A stretch of 64,000 bases of DNA from Fragum whitleyi. Taxonomy: Eukaryota; Mollusca; Bivalvia; Cardiida; Cardiidae. A model generated the notes under the pieces. It was not told where the DNA came from. It did not search any database and worked only from the letters and a program-made list of their open reading frames with translations. Location: NCBI GenBank assembly GCA_948146395.1, contig OX411544.1, forward strand, positions 55,827,360 through 55,891,359. The letters are read 5' to 3'. The translations under genes and the position numbers were made by a program. Shown here piece after piece: positions 45,891 to 57,607 of the stretch (within the stretch, counting starts at the first letter, position 1; every line of letters begins with the position of its first letter).

Positions 45891-46585
45891 GTACGTATAA
45901 ATCACTTTTAATTTCATTTTCAAGGTTAAATTCTAATGATTTATAGTGTATTGTTATCCCTTGATCTTATAGATAATCATCATAATCAAAGCATACAATG
46001 TTTTTTAACCTTTTAATGAAATTAAAAAAATGATAACAATGGTACAGTTGAAAAAATATAAATTTTGATTCAAAGCTTTCATAATAACTCGGGCAATCTT
46101 TTAAAGGAAAAATTATGGTGGAAAAAACACCACCACAAAAGCTTAAGAATATTCTGCTATTTAACGACCCTTTGCTTTCGTACTTGAGAAAATATTGTGC
46201 AAACCCAAGTAATTACTTGTTACAATCAGTTTTTTGTATTTCCGATAATAATTCTTCCTCATAGAATTGTTTCCTTATGAATTTCACAATGCAGATAACC
46301 TCTTTCAATTTTGACCTATCTAAGATATTGAAAAGAAAAAAAAATATATGAGAAAGGGTTAATGACTTGTGGATGTATGGAAGCATATACAGTATTTTTG
46401 CTCCAAATTTGGAGTGTAGGGTTTGCTGATGAGGATTTTCTGATGAAAATGCTAAATGAAAACTCCTTCCAAAATTAATAATCTCATTTTTTTTTTTAGT
46501 TGAGCAGCTTTAATGGTACATGTATACTAATAATTCATTTGTTAACCCTTTGCTGTTTAATCCCTGCTTTTTACATGCCTGTGAT

Positions 46586-46826
46586 CTAGAGTTCGCGGGT
46601 TCGATCCCCGACGGCGGCACTCATTCTTTCCGACTATTTGTCTCTCACCAATGGGTTGATGATCGTAGACCTATGTGAGATAGCGGCTGGAGGCTAGGAA
46701 AGAATGTGGTGGTTGTACTGGTGAAAGAAATACCAGGAATCCATTGTTAGGTGCTCCAGCCGCCGCGATATAACTGAAATAATGTTGAAAGCGGCGTTAA
46801 ACTCCATTCAATCAATCAATTTATGT
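46586..46826 (+). mobile_element. common SINE, 5'-truncated
   Basis: It begins at the B box (GCGGGTTCGATCCCCGAC) and has an intact body and a CCATTCAATCAATCAAT end. Target duplication GCCTGTGAT at 46577-46585 and 46827-46835. Confidence 0.88.
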
Positions 46827-46933
46827 GCCTGTGATTTTATAATTGAGAAAACATTGTGAAAAAAGAAGAAATTGCTTCTGACAAGCAATTTCTTCTTTTA
46901 CCACACTATTTTCTACCCTATAGAATGGTTATT

Positions 46934-47087
46934 ATGCCCCCGATAGGGAGGCATCATAAATTTGACTTGTCCGTCCGTCCGTCTGTCCGTCCGTCCGTCA
47001 TTCCGTCCAAAAACTTTAACATTGGCCATAACTTCTAAATCAAAGCGGTGTCGGGGGCATTGTCATCTTACAGTGACAGCTCTTGTT
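46934..47087. mobile_element. ATGCCCCCGA...AGCTCTTGTT element, short copy
   Basis: A 154-bp internal-deletion form of the element at 36155, keeping both ends. The empty site at about 43678 shows insertion into a T-run, consistent with T/T targeting. Confidence 0.82.
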
Positions 47088-48220
47088 TTTCAAATTAAAT
47101 CCACTTTAAATTTTCGTCTGCAAAACCTTTGAATTTGGACAGGTCCAAAATTTTGAAAAACAGGAAAGGGTTAAATGTGACCTTTCAACGAAAAAGGGAC
47201 GGTCTTGGAACTTAATGAAATAGATATTAAATGAAAAAATTCAAAAAATTCTTGTACAGATGATCACTCTAGATTCTGAATCAGCAAAATTTGAAAAAGT
47301 TTCTATCCTTGTCAGCTAGCCCAATCACTGCAATCTGAGAAGGCTCAACACTTTACACACTTGCCAGATGGAGCCCTTTTACCCTGATGGGTCAAAAATG
47401 TCTCATTTGCCAAACTTGCAGAACTCTTATTGAAAATCAATGGATACAGAAAATTTGTATGAAGAGTGAGTTTCTAATATTAAGATCAAATCAAACAATA
47501 TGAGACAAGGGTTAATATGTAATTATCCAACATAAGAACCTATAAAGAATTTTATCTATTATTTTATGCAGTGGAAAAGCCAGGTTGTAATTTAATATCC
47601 TTTTGTTCATTTTATACTATGTTACTCTGTTTAAGCTCAACTTCTGAAGTTGTTGAGCTATTCTTTGAAAATTTGACTGCCCCTATCACAGGATTTGGGC
47701 ATACTGTTTTGTCTGTTGTCCATTTGTATGTCAGTTCTATCAAAGTCAGATTTCTAGTTGATTACTTTGCATTAAGCCCAAAAGTACATCATTCTGTCTA
47801 AAGTTTTGCTATATGTTGGTAGTGTTTCAAATTTTTATGCCTCTGCATCGAAAGATCAGGGCATATTGTTTTACTGTTGTCTGTCTGTCAATCTGTTGGT
47901 CTGTCTGCAAAAAAAAGCAAAGACGTAACATTGCAAATTTACTTCAAGGCTAATCAAGACATAATGCTCAAATTTGGTATGATGATAGATCTCTGATGAA
48001 GCACATTGACTGATTCTGAGGTCATTAGTCAAGGACAAAGTTTGAATAAATTGCTGTTTTAGGGCATTTTTGTTTCACAAACACATCTTGTTGTTCATTA
48101 TTTTCTTAGATTTTATTATTATTATATTTGTGACCAGTCCCACAAATACGGACCATCTTGGAGCTATGGGATATCATGTACATGTATTTAAGTGTTCCAT
48201 TCATTTTCCTTGCTTTTTTT

Positions 48221-49090
48221 AGCTCCACTGGCCGAAGGCCACTGGGGTTATTGTCATGGCACTGTGTCAGTTGTGCATTTGTCTGCGCATCAGTGAGTCC
48301 AGTCATAAACTTTTTCTTTAAAAAACTTCTTCTCAGAAACTACTCGATGAATGATCCTTGGATGACCCTCTTTCAAAATTGTCCAAGAAATTTTGATCAA
48401 TTGAAAAACATGGATTTAATGGGCATGGCTAATTTCAAATCATGGTAAAAAGTGACTTTTCTGAAAACCTAATGGATAGATACCAATTAAATTTTACATG
48501 AATGGTCATTGAATGACCCTTTATCAGTCAGCAAAAAAATATTGGGTTCAGATGAAAAATATGCATGTCATGGTCGGAGGTCATTTATCTATATGTTATA
48601 TAGTAGAAACTTAGAAAATCATTTTCTCAGAATCTAAGAAATGGATATCAACCAAATTTCACTAGAACGATCCTTGAGTGACCCTATATCAGTCTACCAA
48701 AATTATTGTGATCAGATGAAAAATATGTATTCTAAGGGCGGAGGTCATTTCTCTCAATGCTATATAGTGGAAACTTTGAAAATCATTTTCTCAGAATATT
48801 ACTGATGTATATCAACCAAATTTCGCTGGAATGATCCTTTAGTGATCCATTATCAGGCAGCACTAAATTAATGATTAGATATAAAATGTGTATTTAAGAG
48901 GCAGAGGTCAATTTTCTATATGTTATTCATCAATCATGAATTTTTTTTCGCAGAAATATTTCAGTATGTGACACTTAAAAACACTTATTTACTTGAAATT
49001 AAAAGTAGTCAATTAATTCATTCATTCATTCTCTGAATTTCTCAACATATCAGTTGATTCAGGCCTGTGGAGCAAATCAAGCAGCCCTAG
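48221..49090. mobile_element. Helentron-like family 2 element, copy 7, diverged
   Basis: It starts AGCTCCACTGGCCGAAGGCC, and the CCGT tract is mutated. It keeps about four core units and a decayed 3' end (GCCTGTGGAGCAAATCAAGC). This is the oldest-looking full-length copy. Confidence 0.7.
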
Positions 49091-49500
49091 TACTACTGTA
49101 ATTTCATGCTCAAAAAAGAATAAATTGCTTTACCTTAATGTCTTCTACAAAAATACTTGAAATTTAGAAAGTTAGAATCCATATTCAAAATCCTGAAATT
49201 CTTTATGGGCAAAAACTTTTGCCTGTAAATCTTTCTAGGGTAGAATTTTTTTGAAGTTACTAGATAGTCTCTCTTTGTCTGACTGGCCAAATTTGTTTAT
49301 TAGACTGTTGTTTATTTAGATAAGCCTTAAACCTCGAGGTTTAGGTTACAAAGATATTTTTTTAATAAAAAGGAAGCTCACCATTTTACTGAGATGACTA
49401 TTGTTTTGCTTAATTTGCTAAAATGATAAAGAATAAATCTTAAAAAAAGTAAACTTAACTGAATATGAATTAAGTTTGATTTGATTGGGAAAACAACACG

Positions 49501-49572
49501 ATGGCTCAGCGCGATACAGTTGTAACTCCCTATATGTTTATAGGGAGTTACAACTGTTTCGCGCTGAGCCAT
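49501..49572. repeat. foldback element, family 2, near-perfect
   Basis: ATGGCTCAGCGCGATACAGT at the left and GTTTCGCGCTGAGCCAT at the right, with AGTTGTAACTCCCTATA arms and a TGTT loop. The stem is about 34 bp with one or two mismatches. Confidence 0.9.
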
Positions 49573-50108
49573 CGACTGGTCCCTGTTAAAGTTTACACCT
49601 TTTTATTGTCCCATTGAAAGAAGGGATGCAGTATGTGGTCACATGTGGTGGCCAGTAGTTTGTCAGGCAGGCAGCATCAACTTTTTGTCCCGAGCATAAC
49701 TCTGCCACCTAAATATATTCCTCACATGATCATGGAGTGCAGTGTCAAGAACCATAAATCTACCTAGCTTATTTTTTAGTTATTGCCCTTTGTTGATTTT
49801 TATATTCTAATTTAACCCCCCACTCCCCCAGTCAACATCAAGCAGTTTGACGAACATATCTTATGATAATAGACTTAGGGGAAAGCATTTAGAAAAGAAG
49901 AAATTAGCAAGTGTTTCCTTGTCTATGTTTTCCCTGATAAATGGCTTAAAAGGACTCATTTTGTGTTTAATTTTTTAAAAGCCTTGAAAAAAAGATAGGT
50001 TAAATGTAAATGAGTTTTTAGATTCTAATGTGTTTCCGGAGAGTATTATGATATTCACCTAACTAAAGATTACATAATAAAGATAACATATTCTTTTGTT
50101 TCCTTCAG

Positions 50109-50162
50109 TTGGCATATTGTGTGGTTCAGTTTTTGGAAAAAGATGCTAGCTTAACAGAAGAT
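50109..50162 (+). CDS. PPP2R5E: PP2A B56 epsilon-like subunit, coding exon 7 (54 nt)
   Basis: This short symmetric exon (phase 0-0) encodes LAYCVVQFLEKDASLTED, residues 232-249, matching the B56 LAYC-VQFLEKD-LTE motif. The acceptor is CTTCAG and the donor is GAT/GTAAGT. It is too short for ORF finding and was recognised from homology and splice sites. Confidence 0.94.
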
Positions 50163-50349
50163 GTAAGTAAAATTTCTGATTTTTATCCCCTCTATTAAAT
50201 GTTGTTTATCAGCTATTAAATATTTAATGATAGTCTCTATCGCTCTCATTATAATGTCTTATTTGTTTAGATTACAAACTCACACACCAATATTAACTAA
50301 AAGATAACAAAATTACGAATTAGCTTCACTTGATGTCTAACATAACAAT

Positions 50350-50655
50350 GCTTATCTTATAACTATACAAATATCCATATGATATTTTTTATGATATCAC
50401 ATAGTTATTTTTAGTACAATGATATTAGGCGGTCATTTCTAGAAACTTGTATTTCTGTTAGAAATGTTGACGAAAAGAAGACAAAAAGAGGTTATAAGAT
50501 AAATATAATACATACTTAGTGTATTATATTAAAAAAATATCTAACTCGGTTGTGAGATTTGATAATTGTCTCTGCAGAGCCTTGACAATTTTCATTTCTC
50601 CGAACCTCGTTAGATTTTTTTTTTCATATAATACACTAAGTACATATTATATATA
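50350..50655. repeat. foldback repeat, family 4, copy 2
   Basis: Second copy of the 11070 repeat. AATACATACTTAGTGTATTA faces TAATACACTAAGTACATATT, and ATATCTAACTCGGTTGTGAG faces CGAACCTCGTTAGAT. Confidence 0.78.
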
Positions 50656-51627
50656 TCCAAACATCTTGATTTAAATGGGAAGATTATATGAGAGTCTTGC
50701 TGGATTTCAGAATTAAAGTGCATTGTAAGTTTGGTACAATTACCCAGGGATATTTAAAGACTGGGTGTTTTTGAGATAAATAAAGCATAGAAAAAAGGTT
50801 ATTTTGTATTTTGAAAGAAAAGACACTCAGTCATCAACATTTCTGATGTAAGGCTTATTTTCACATCCAACTGCAAAACCCTGTAAAGGGAATCAAAACT
50901 AATAGGGAATCTAAACTAATATGTCAGCTTACTATACTAGAGGCGCCTTATTTATTATTTTGTTAGCATTATTGTTAAGTAGTTATTTATCTTTTCATAT
51001 GAAAAGCCCAATAACAGCAATAAAAAGTTAGACAACTTTGCCATAGCTGAAACAGTGAGTGGACAGCCTGTCTGTCTGTTTGCGGTCTATAATGTTCACA
51101 TTTCCTTTGTGCCTGATTTCACATCCTAGTAGAATTATCTCATAGATAGTCTTATATACACTGAAGTAATAGGCATGTTGAAAGCTCTTGTGAAAACAGA
51201 CATGGACTATAATTTTAATATAAATCTTCAAAATAGTCTTTATGTATGTTAAAAGGGTGTACAGTATGAATTGATATAATTGCATTCACAATTTATCAAA
51301 CTATTGAAAAATTCCTTTTTTTAAGAAAAGTTGATAAAAATAAGATTGGTAATAGCTAATTTGTATATTTTTATATAATCTACTATAAATAATCTTGACT
51401 GTATCTTGACTGATTATACAAATGCTTTTGTAGCTTTAAATAACTTAATTTAATAATTTCTATCTATCAATATTTGTGCATTCTGATTTGCTCAAAAGTT
51501 GTTTTTTTTTCCTCTGTGAAAACAATTTTGAGTGCACAGCTGTTTTGTTAGCTTTTGCAAAAAGTAGTCCAATGAGAAATAAGTTTTTGAACAGACAAAT
51601 CTTAACATTTTTACTTCAGGATTAAAC

Positions 51628-51783
51628 TGGAGATGAAGATAACATTTGATGATTTCATAGAGGTATGAAACTAAAAACCTAATCACACTTCAGTTTGATT
51701 CCGCTTTGCATATTCATACAGTGTGATTAGGTTTTGAGTTTCATACCTTAATTAAATCACCAAATACCCTCTTCATCTCCTAA
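51628..51783. repeat. foldback element with GGAGATGAAGA arms
   Basis: GGAGATGAAGATAACATTTG (about 51630) faces CCTCTTCATCTCC (about 51768). The inner arms GGTATGAAACT and AACCTAATCACAC face GTGTGATTAGGTT and AGTTTCATACC. Confidence 0.8.
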
Positions 51784-52001
51784 ATGTTTTGCTTACAAAT
51801 TATTAATTCACATCACCATAACAGGTACCTGCTTTCTATTAACTCTTTAGTTGACTTTATTCTAATCAGATAAGGATGATTGCTAGACTATTTCAATTGG
51901 TGAAAAAAAAAAATCACACACACACACTCTAAAATACTTATTCTTCAATTACTTTTATGTAGGCAAAAGACACAAACCTTATTTTCAAAATAGGCAGAGC
52001 C

Positions 52002-52274
52002 TTCGTCATAGCGCAGTTAATAGCGCGTCAGACTGTCAATCTAGAGGTCCCGGGTTTGATCCCTAACAGCAGCACTCATTCTTTCCGACTATTTGTCTCT
52101 CACCAATAGGTTGATAATCGTAGACCTATGTGAGATAGTAGCTGGAGGCTAGGAAAGAATGTGGTGGTTGTACTGGTGAGAGAAATACCAGGAAACCATT
52201 GTTAGGTGCTCCAGCCGTCGCGATATAACTGAAATAATGTTGAAAGCGGCATTAAACTCCATTAAATCAATCAA
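52002..52274 (+). mobile_element. common tRNA-derived SINE, full-length reference copy
   Basis: Box A region CATAGCGCAGTTAATAGCGC, the anticodon-like loop CTGTCAA (GTC, Asp-like) and B box CCGGGTTTGATCCC are followed by the SINE body (CTGGAGGCTAGGAAAG, AGGTGCTCCAGCCG) and a CCATTAAATCAATCAA end. The 17-bp target duplication TCAAAATAGGCAGAGCC flanks it at 51985-52001 and 52275-52291. It is a retroposon mobilised by a partner LINE not seen in this window. Confidence 0.93.
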
Positions 52275-52769
52275 TCAAAATAGGCAGAGCCACAAGTGAA
52301 AATACTGCATTTTTGTTGTTCACTCAAATTGACGCAATGCAGGACAAATCAATTATGATTGAATGACAAAGTCATAGAGGTTACTAGGATTTTGAAAATT
52401 ATACGCACTCAGAAGGTGACCAACATAGAATATTTAGGATAAAGGTGATGTTTGGACTGTAAAAAAAGATGAATATCTTACTTCCGCTCCGCTTTTCTTT
52501 GATTTGAGCGTTGGTGTATAATCATAACATCATAACAATAGCTTGAATAAGCTGTAGTTTCGATGCTATGATATTCATCAACCACATTTTCAATTGAGGA
52601 TTTATTTCTACTACACACTAAATTGTGTAATGTGCTTAATGGTAGCTACACCCTTGAAAGATACTATTCTACATTGATACAAAAGTTGAAAATTCTCATA
52701 AAGCCCATCATTTCCCTGTGATTACAAGAAAAAGGACACTTGTCGTTTTTCCCTCTCACATTTTTTTTG

Positions 52770-52935
52770 AAAGTTTAACTCTTGTCATGCTGAATAAATT
52801 TCTTTTCAAAATTGCTTTCAAAATCAAAATGCAGAAAAGACTTGATTTCCTGGTTTCAAAAAGAAAATCAGGTTGTATAGACTTCAATCAGACTGCACTT
52901 ATGTGTAGGCTGATCTTAACAGTATACATTTCATT
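52770..52935. mobile_element. piggyBac-like miniature element, partial
   Basis: It opens TTTAACTCTTGTCATGCTGA and contains CAGACTGCACTTATGTG and AGGCTGATCTTAAC. The right end is missing. Confidence 0.6.
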
Positions 52936-53514
52936 ATCATTTTAAAAATAAGAGTCTAGAAATAATCTTTTTATGCCCTTGCATCAATAAGATGAGGGGC
53001 AAATTTATATACAACTGTCTATCCATATGGCTGCATAACTACAAAAAATTAAAATTTGTAATTACCTAAGCCTTTGCAAGATGCTCATATTTTTTGCAAT
53101 GTTAATTCTAATTGAAATGCATCTTTAGGGTCAGGCTGGATATGGAAGATATTTTGAAAATCTGCTGATAGAAAACTATTGACACCCAGTTAAATTTTTA
53201 CCTGGTAGTCAATAACTTTTGTTATCAACAGATCTTTAAAAGATCTGCCACATTCAACAAATTCCTGACATTTGCTCACCTTCTGCAATCAGAATTCAAA
53301 TTGGTTACACATTGGCAGAAATCTTGACAATATTGTTGTGTCACGTGATTCTTTGCCGTGATTTACCAAGATACATTGACATGACATGGCACCTAGCAGA
53401 ATATAGCGTTGATTTTGACAGTGCTGTGTATGAACATCCATTTGTCTGGAAATGTCTTCATGATTTCAACAATAGTATAGAGATTTAATGATAACTCTTA
53501 TGAAATGTTGTTAA

Positions 53515-53722
53515 TCATTAGTCATTACGCATTGGTAATGCATCCGACTATTATTTAAAAGGAACCGTGTTAGATCCACGACATTGGCACTAATCCTCTT
53601 GAACTATGTGCCTCCCGCCAATGGGTTGATAATCATAGACCTATGTGGGATAGTAGCTGGAGGCGAGGAAAGGATTTAATGGTGCTATGCGCTTCAGCCA
53701 CTGAGATATGACTGAGAAATAA
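53515..53722 (+). repeat. common SINE, degraded
   Basis: TTACGCATTGGTAATGCATC, GTTAGATCCACGAC and GGGATAGTAGCTGGAGGC are recognisable; the 3' end is lost. Confidence 0.6.
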
Positions 53723-54616
53723 CTTGTTGATTATAAAAAAAACAAAGACTTTCTCTTTATACCTCTAGCCTCAATCTACGAAGTAGAAGGGGGTATATTG
53801 GTTTTACTTTGTCTGTCATCTTTGTCTGTCATTTATCTGTCTGTCGGTCTGTAGACCTTTTTTGTCCCAGATTCTAACTCTAGAATGAAGTGACCTTTAA
53901 GACTTAATACAATTGTTGCCTATGGGCCAAGGAAATGCCATATCGTTGGGTCACGAAGGTCAAGGTCACCAACTTTTTCCCAAAACCTTTTCCAGACCTT
54001 GGACTGTTTGTGGGGGTAATTTGTCCGATTTATGACAGATCTAGATGTGTTTCAAAAACAGAAATCATTAAAGGCATTTAAGGATTGATAAATGTGTACA
54101 AAAAAGCTTGTCTCTAAATTGTGTGCCTTGAAACCTAGATTTGTAAGATTATGAGAAAAGCAGCCTAGTGTTTTAAAGACTATTTCCCCTTTTGTATAAC
54201 TGAAATTTGTATATATCAATTAATTGCTGTCTTACAGTTTTCTTGTTTTCAGATCCTTTGCATTCATGTACCATGACTATGTACCATGACCATGTACTGT
54301 TTGTCAAATTGCTGTAAATTCAATAAATTTTATCAGTCCTTCAATATAAAAAACTAAACTGAATTTGCTAGAATCAATTGAAACTGCTATTACTTGAGTA
54401 ACCTTGAGTTACTGTTCAAAGAAGAAGAGCACGACTGAAATTAAATTTGAACATGCATGCCAAAATAGCTCTATATTATAAATGGCAGAGTATATAAAAT
54501 GGTTGGTATGATTCAAATCTTTCATCAGATTTTCTGTAATTTTTACTGTAGGTACTGCTTGGAATCACGTTGACAAGATGATTCCAATGAGTACACTCAA
54601 CATAGGGTTTTATGTT

Positions 54617-54865
54617 ATATCAACCCTTGTCATGCTGAATAAATTTTGCCTTAAAATTTTCATCAAAATCAAAGGGCAAAAAGCACTGTGAGTACCATCA
54701 ATAGGTCAATTTTATTTGAAAAACTAAATCTATTGACATTTCTGGTTTTAAAGTGAGAAACAGGTGGTGTAGACTATCATCAGACTGCACATGTGTACAG
54801 GCTAATGTTTGTGTATAACTCCTGCCAAAGTAGGAATATTCCGGGTTCAGCATGACAAGATTTAA
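54617..54865. mobile_element. piggyBac-like miniature element, full copy
   Basis: Ends AACCCTTGTCATGCTGAA and TTCAGCATGACAAG, then TTTAA. Internal AAAAAGCACTGTGAGTACC and CAGACTGCACATGTGTACAG are as in the copies at 13777 and 62788. Confidence 0.75.
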
Positions 54866-55123
54866 TGTTTTGAACTCGAAATATTAACCTTTTTCTGGAA
54901 CTTTCAGGGTTCCCACTGACTTTTAAATTTTGGGGTGAAAACAGTCATTTTACAGCATACTTGTACCCCCTTTACATGAAACAAAGAAGGCTTCTTGCAA
55001 AAATTAGGGGTACAAGATTCAAATTGGGGGTGAAAAACCCCCATTTGAGGGTTTTTGGGAACCCTGACTTTGTTATGATGGATCAAGGAGAGACAATTTT
55101 AACCAGTCTATTTAATTTTTCAG

Positions 55124-55174
55124 GTAATAAAAGGGTTATTGAAATTCTGGCCAAAGACTTGCAGTCAGAAGGAG
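55124..55174 (+). CDS. PPP2R5E: PP2A B56 epsilon-like subunit, coding exon 8 (51 nt)
   Basis: This symmetric 51-nt exon encodes VIKGLLKFWPKTCSQKE, residues 250-266. The KFWPKTCSQKE tail matches the epsilon isoform better than the alpha isoform, which has KYWPKTHSPKE. The acceptor is TTTTCAG and the donor is GAG/GTAAGA. It joins in frame to exons 7 and 9. Confidence 0.94.
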
Positions 55175-55711
55175 GTAAGACACATATTTCCTTCTAAAAT
55201 ATTTTATGTGAATATTATGAATTAACCATATTTAGGGGGTCTTAATCAGGCAGTAATTACCAGTTTTGATGCAATCTTTTGAAAATTTGAGGGATTATGC
55301 AGTCAATCAGCAATGTTACTATGGTCTATTAAGTCAATAAGAAAAGTTTAATTTTATATATTAATTCCCCTGCATTGATAGTTCTGGGGCATATTGTTCT
55401 TGGCCTGTCTGTTTTGTCAGTTTGTCCCTCCCAAAAGCTTTAACATAGGCCATAACTTTTGATTTGTAAGGGATAGAGCCTTCACATTTCTCATGATGAT
55501 TGCTTGGAAATCCAAATATTTAGAGACTTGACAAAGAATTACATGAAGTAAGAATGAGGACTGGTTATGAAATCTTCACCCTAATATCTATACAGAAGCA
55601 TGTATATGAGAATTCATTCTTTATTTTTTGTCCCATTGAATAAAATGTGACCCTTTGGGAAAAAGGGGAACCATCTGGAAAGAGTCATCCGTAATTAGAC
55701 TATGGACGTAG

Positions 55712-55878
55712 GTTAAAGCAGTGGACCAGTTATATTTCCGAAACATTTTGGAAGTAATGTACTTTTTCATTGTTAACTGAGGTTTCCTATTGATTTTCAT
55801 TAGGAAACCTCTGTCAAGATTGTGAAAGTTCATGAGACACAAAATGTTTGGCAACTTTTATGGTTCCACTACCTTAGC
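55712..55878. repeat. foldback element, family 3, copy 3
   Basis: AGCAGTGGACCAGTTATATT faces TTTTATGGTTCCACTACCTT, with GGTTTCCTATTGATTTTCATTAGGAAACC-type arms at the centre. Confidence 0.75.
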
Positions 55879-56110
55879 TGTGGTAAAAACTTTCTGCACT
55901 TGGATGAATTTATGATTCTAAATGAACATTCTACATTTCAATATTAACATTTTGAAATGATATATCTGGTTGACCTCTTCTGGATCAAATCTATTTCTGA
56001 AATAATTGAGAGAGAGTTCCTGAATGGCCCATTTAGACATGACAAGTTACAAATACTTAATTTGCAAATGCCCAGACTAAAGCTACTCATGTTTTGATGT
56101 TCGTCTCTAG

Positions 56111-56230
56111 GTAATGTTTCTGGGAGAGATTGAAGAGATACTGGACGTTATAGAACCAACCCAGTTTCAGAAGGTGATGGAGCCGCTGTTCAGACAAATA
56201 TCTCGCTGTGTATCAAGTCCTCACTTTCAG
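56111..56230 (+). CDS. PPP2R5E: PP2A B56 epsilon-like subunit, coding exon 9
   Basis: This 120-nt, phase 0-0 exon covers residues 267-306. It reads [20 protein letters not shown] then [20 protein letters not shown], a highly conserved B56 block. The acceptor is CTCTAG and the donor is CAG/GTATTT; the donor is weaker than the others. Confidence 0.95.
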
Positions 56231-56798
56231 GTATTTGAAACAGTTTTGTTAGCTTGGATGTTTTCATAGAAAAACTGCGGTATTGTGATCACCTTGGCGT
56301 TGTTTGTGTTGGGGTTGTTGGCATTGGCGTAACAAACTTTAACCTATATCATATCTCTGTTGTTATTGAAGATATATTCATGAAACTTGCCATGTGTATT
56401 CACCATCACAAGAGCTGTCAAGAGCAGATTATCAAGGGGGATAACTCTGGAAGTGTTTTTGTAAGAGTAATGACCCATTTTGACTTTTTTTTTGCTTTAT
56501 GGAGCACCTGCCTTGCCGAGTGTTGCACCGGTAGGTGATGCTCTCGTTAAATTTGTTAGAAGCTCAGATAGAAGGTGTGACTTTTTTCAAGTAATCTGAA
56601 ATCTTGCAGGCTATCAATATGTTTTGCACAAGTGATATCGTGATCACCAAGATTTAATAATAAGCTTAGTCAGAAAACTATCATATATGCATATAGAAAC
56701 ACAGACAATTAACCCTTGATGGCATAATTTTTGTCTTATTTCTTAACAAAGCTTCTTAAAGGATAACTTTTGTATATCCCTATAATTGATTGTTGCAG

Positions 56799-57028
56799 GT
56801 TGCTGAGAGAGCGTTGTACTATTGGAACAACGACTATATTGTCAGTTTGGTAGAGGAGAACTCAACGGTGATCTTACCAATCATGTTCCCCGCGCTCTAC
56901 AAAATCTCGAAGGAACACTGGAATCAGACGATAGTGGCCCTTGTGTATAATGTCCTCAAAACCTTCATGGAAATGAACAGTAAACTGTTCGATGATCTAA
57001 CTGCAAACTACAAATCTGAGAGACAAAA
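56799..57028 (+). CDS. PPP2R5E: PP2A B56 epsilon-like subunit, coding exon 10 (largest exon)
   Basis: This 230-nt exon covers residues 307-382 plus two bases of Lys383. It opens [20 protein letters not shown] and continues with [20 protein letters not shown] and [20 protein letters not shown]. These form the C-terminal HEAT repeats. SKEHWN followed by [10 protein letters not shown] is typical of the epsilon isoform, supporting that assignment. The acceptor is TTGCAG and the donor is AA/GTAAGC. Confidence 0.96.
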
Positions 57029-57501
57029 GTAAGCACTAATATTAATCATAGAATTGAATATAATATTCATAAGAAATGGCATGAAAAAACAATAACCTTA
57101 AGATCTAGTATCTAGTACATTTAATCAAGTGTCATCAATCTACCTTCCCATGAAAGAATTTTTGAAAAGCGACCTCTGGTTGTCCTGTACTAGAAATTCT
57201 AGAATCAATTTCTTTTTAAAAAAAAATATTTTGTGGAATTCCCAGATGGTCCCTTTTTCAGGACGGGTCACTAAAACAAAATTAGTTGATTGACATTAAG
57301 TTGAGAGGTATAATTTGACCGATATGCTCCTTTATTTGATAATTTGCCTTGTGACATATAACCATCACCAAAGAAGGAAACAGTTAAACATCAGATACTC
57401 GACTGTAAATATTACAATTATTCTGTATCAGAACAACATGTATATGTGAATATCTGGCCAAATATATTTTTGACATTGTTAACAAATGCTTTCCATTATA
57501 G

Positions 57502-57607
57502 GGAGAAAAAGAAAGAAAAGGACAGAGAAGACTTGTGGAAAAAGTTAGAAAACTTAGAAGTGAAAGGTGGTACCAAAAACAAACTGACAAACAATGTGTC
57601 GTCTTAA
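57502..57607 (+). CDS. PPP2R5E: PP2A B56 epsilon-like subunit, terminal coding exon 11 with stop
   Basis: The last coding exon completes Lys383 and encodes residues 384-417. These are the charged helix EKKKEKDREDLWKKLENLE followed by a short diverged tail ending in NNVSS, then TAA at 57605-57607. The basic/acidic helix is the usual B56 C-terminus. The tail differs from vertebrate epsilon and is probably lineage-specific. The acceptor is TTATAG. The assembled fragment (417 residues) plus a missing N-terminus of about 45-50 matches the roughly 467-residue vertebrate epsilon protein. Confidence 0.94.

Larger units (their letters stand above)
46541..47175. repeat. paralogous segment carrying a SINE and an ATGCCCCC element
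   Basis: Removing 46586-46835 and about 46932-47085 gives a sequence nearly identical to 43541-43770. The duplication of this segment therefore predates both insertions. Confidence 0.88.

Noticed and set aside
52002..52075. tRNA-like sequence with good A and B boxes
   Set aside because: It is the head of a SINE bounded by target duplications; the acceptor stem does not pair as in a functional tRNA.
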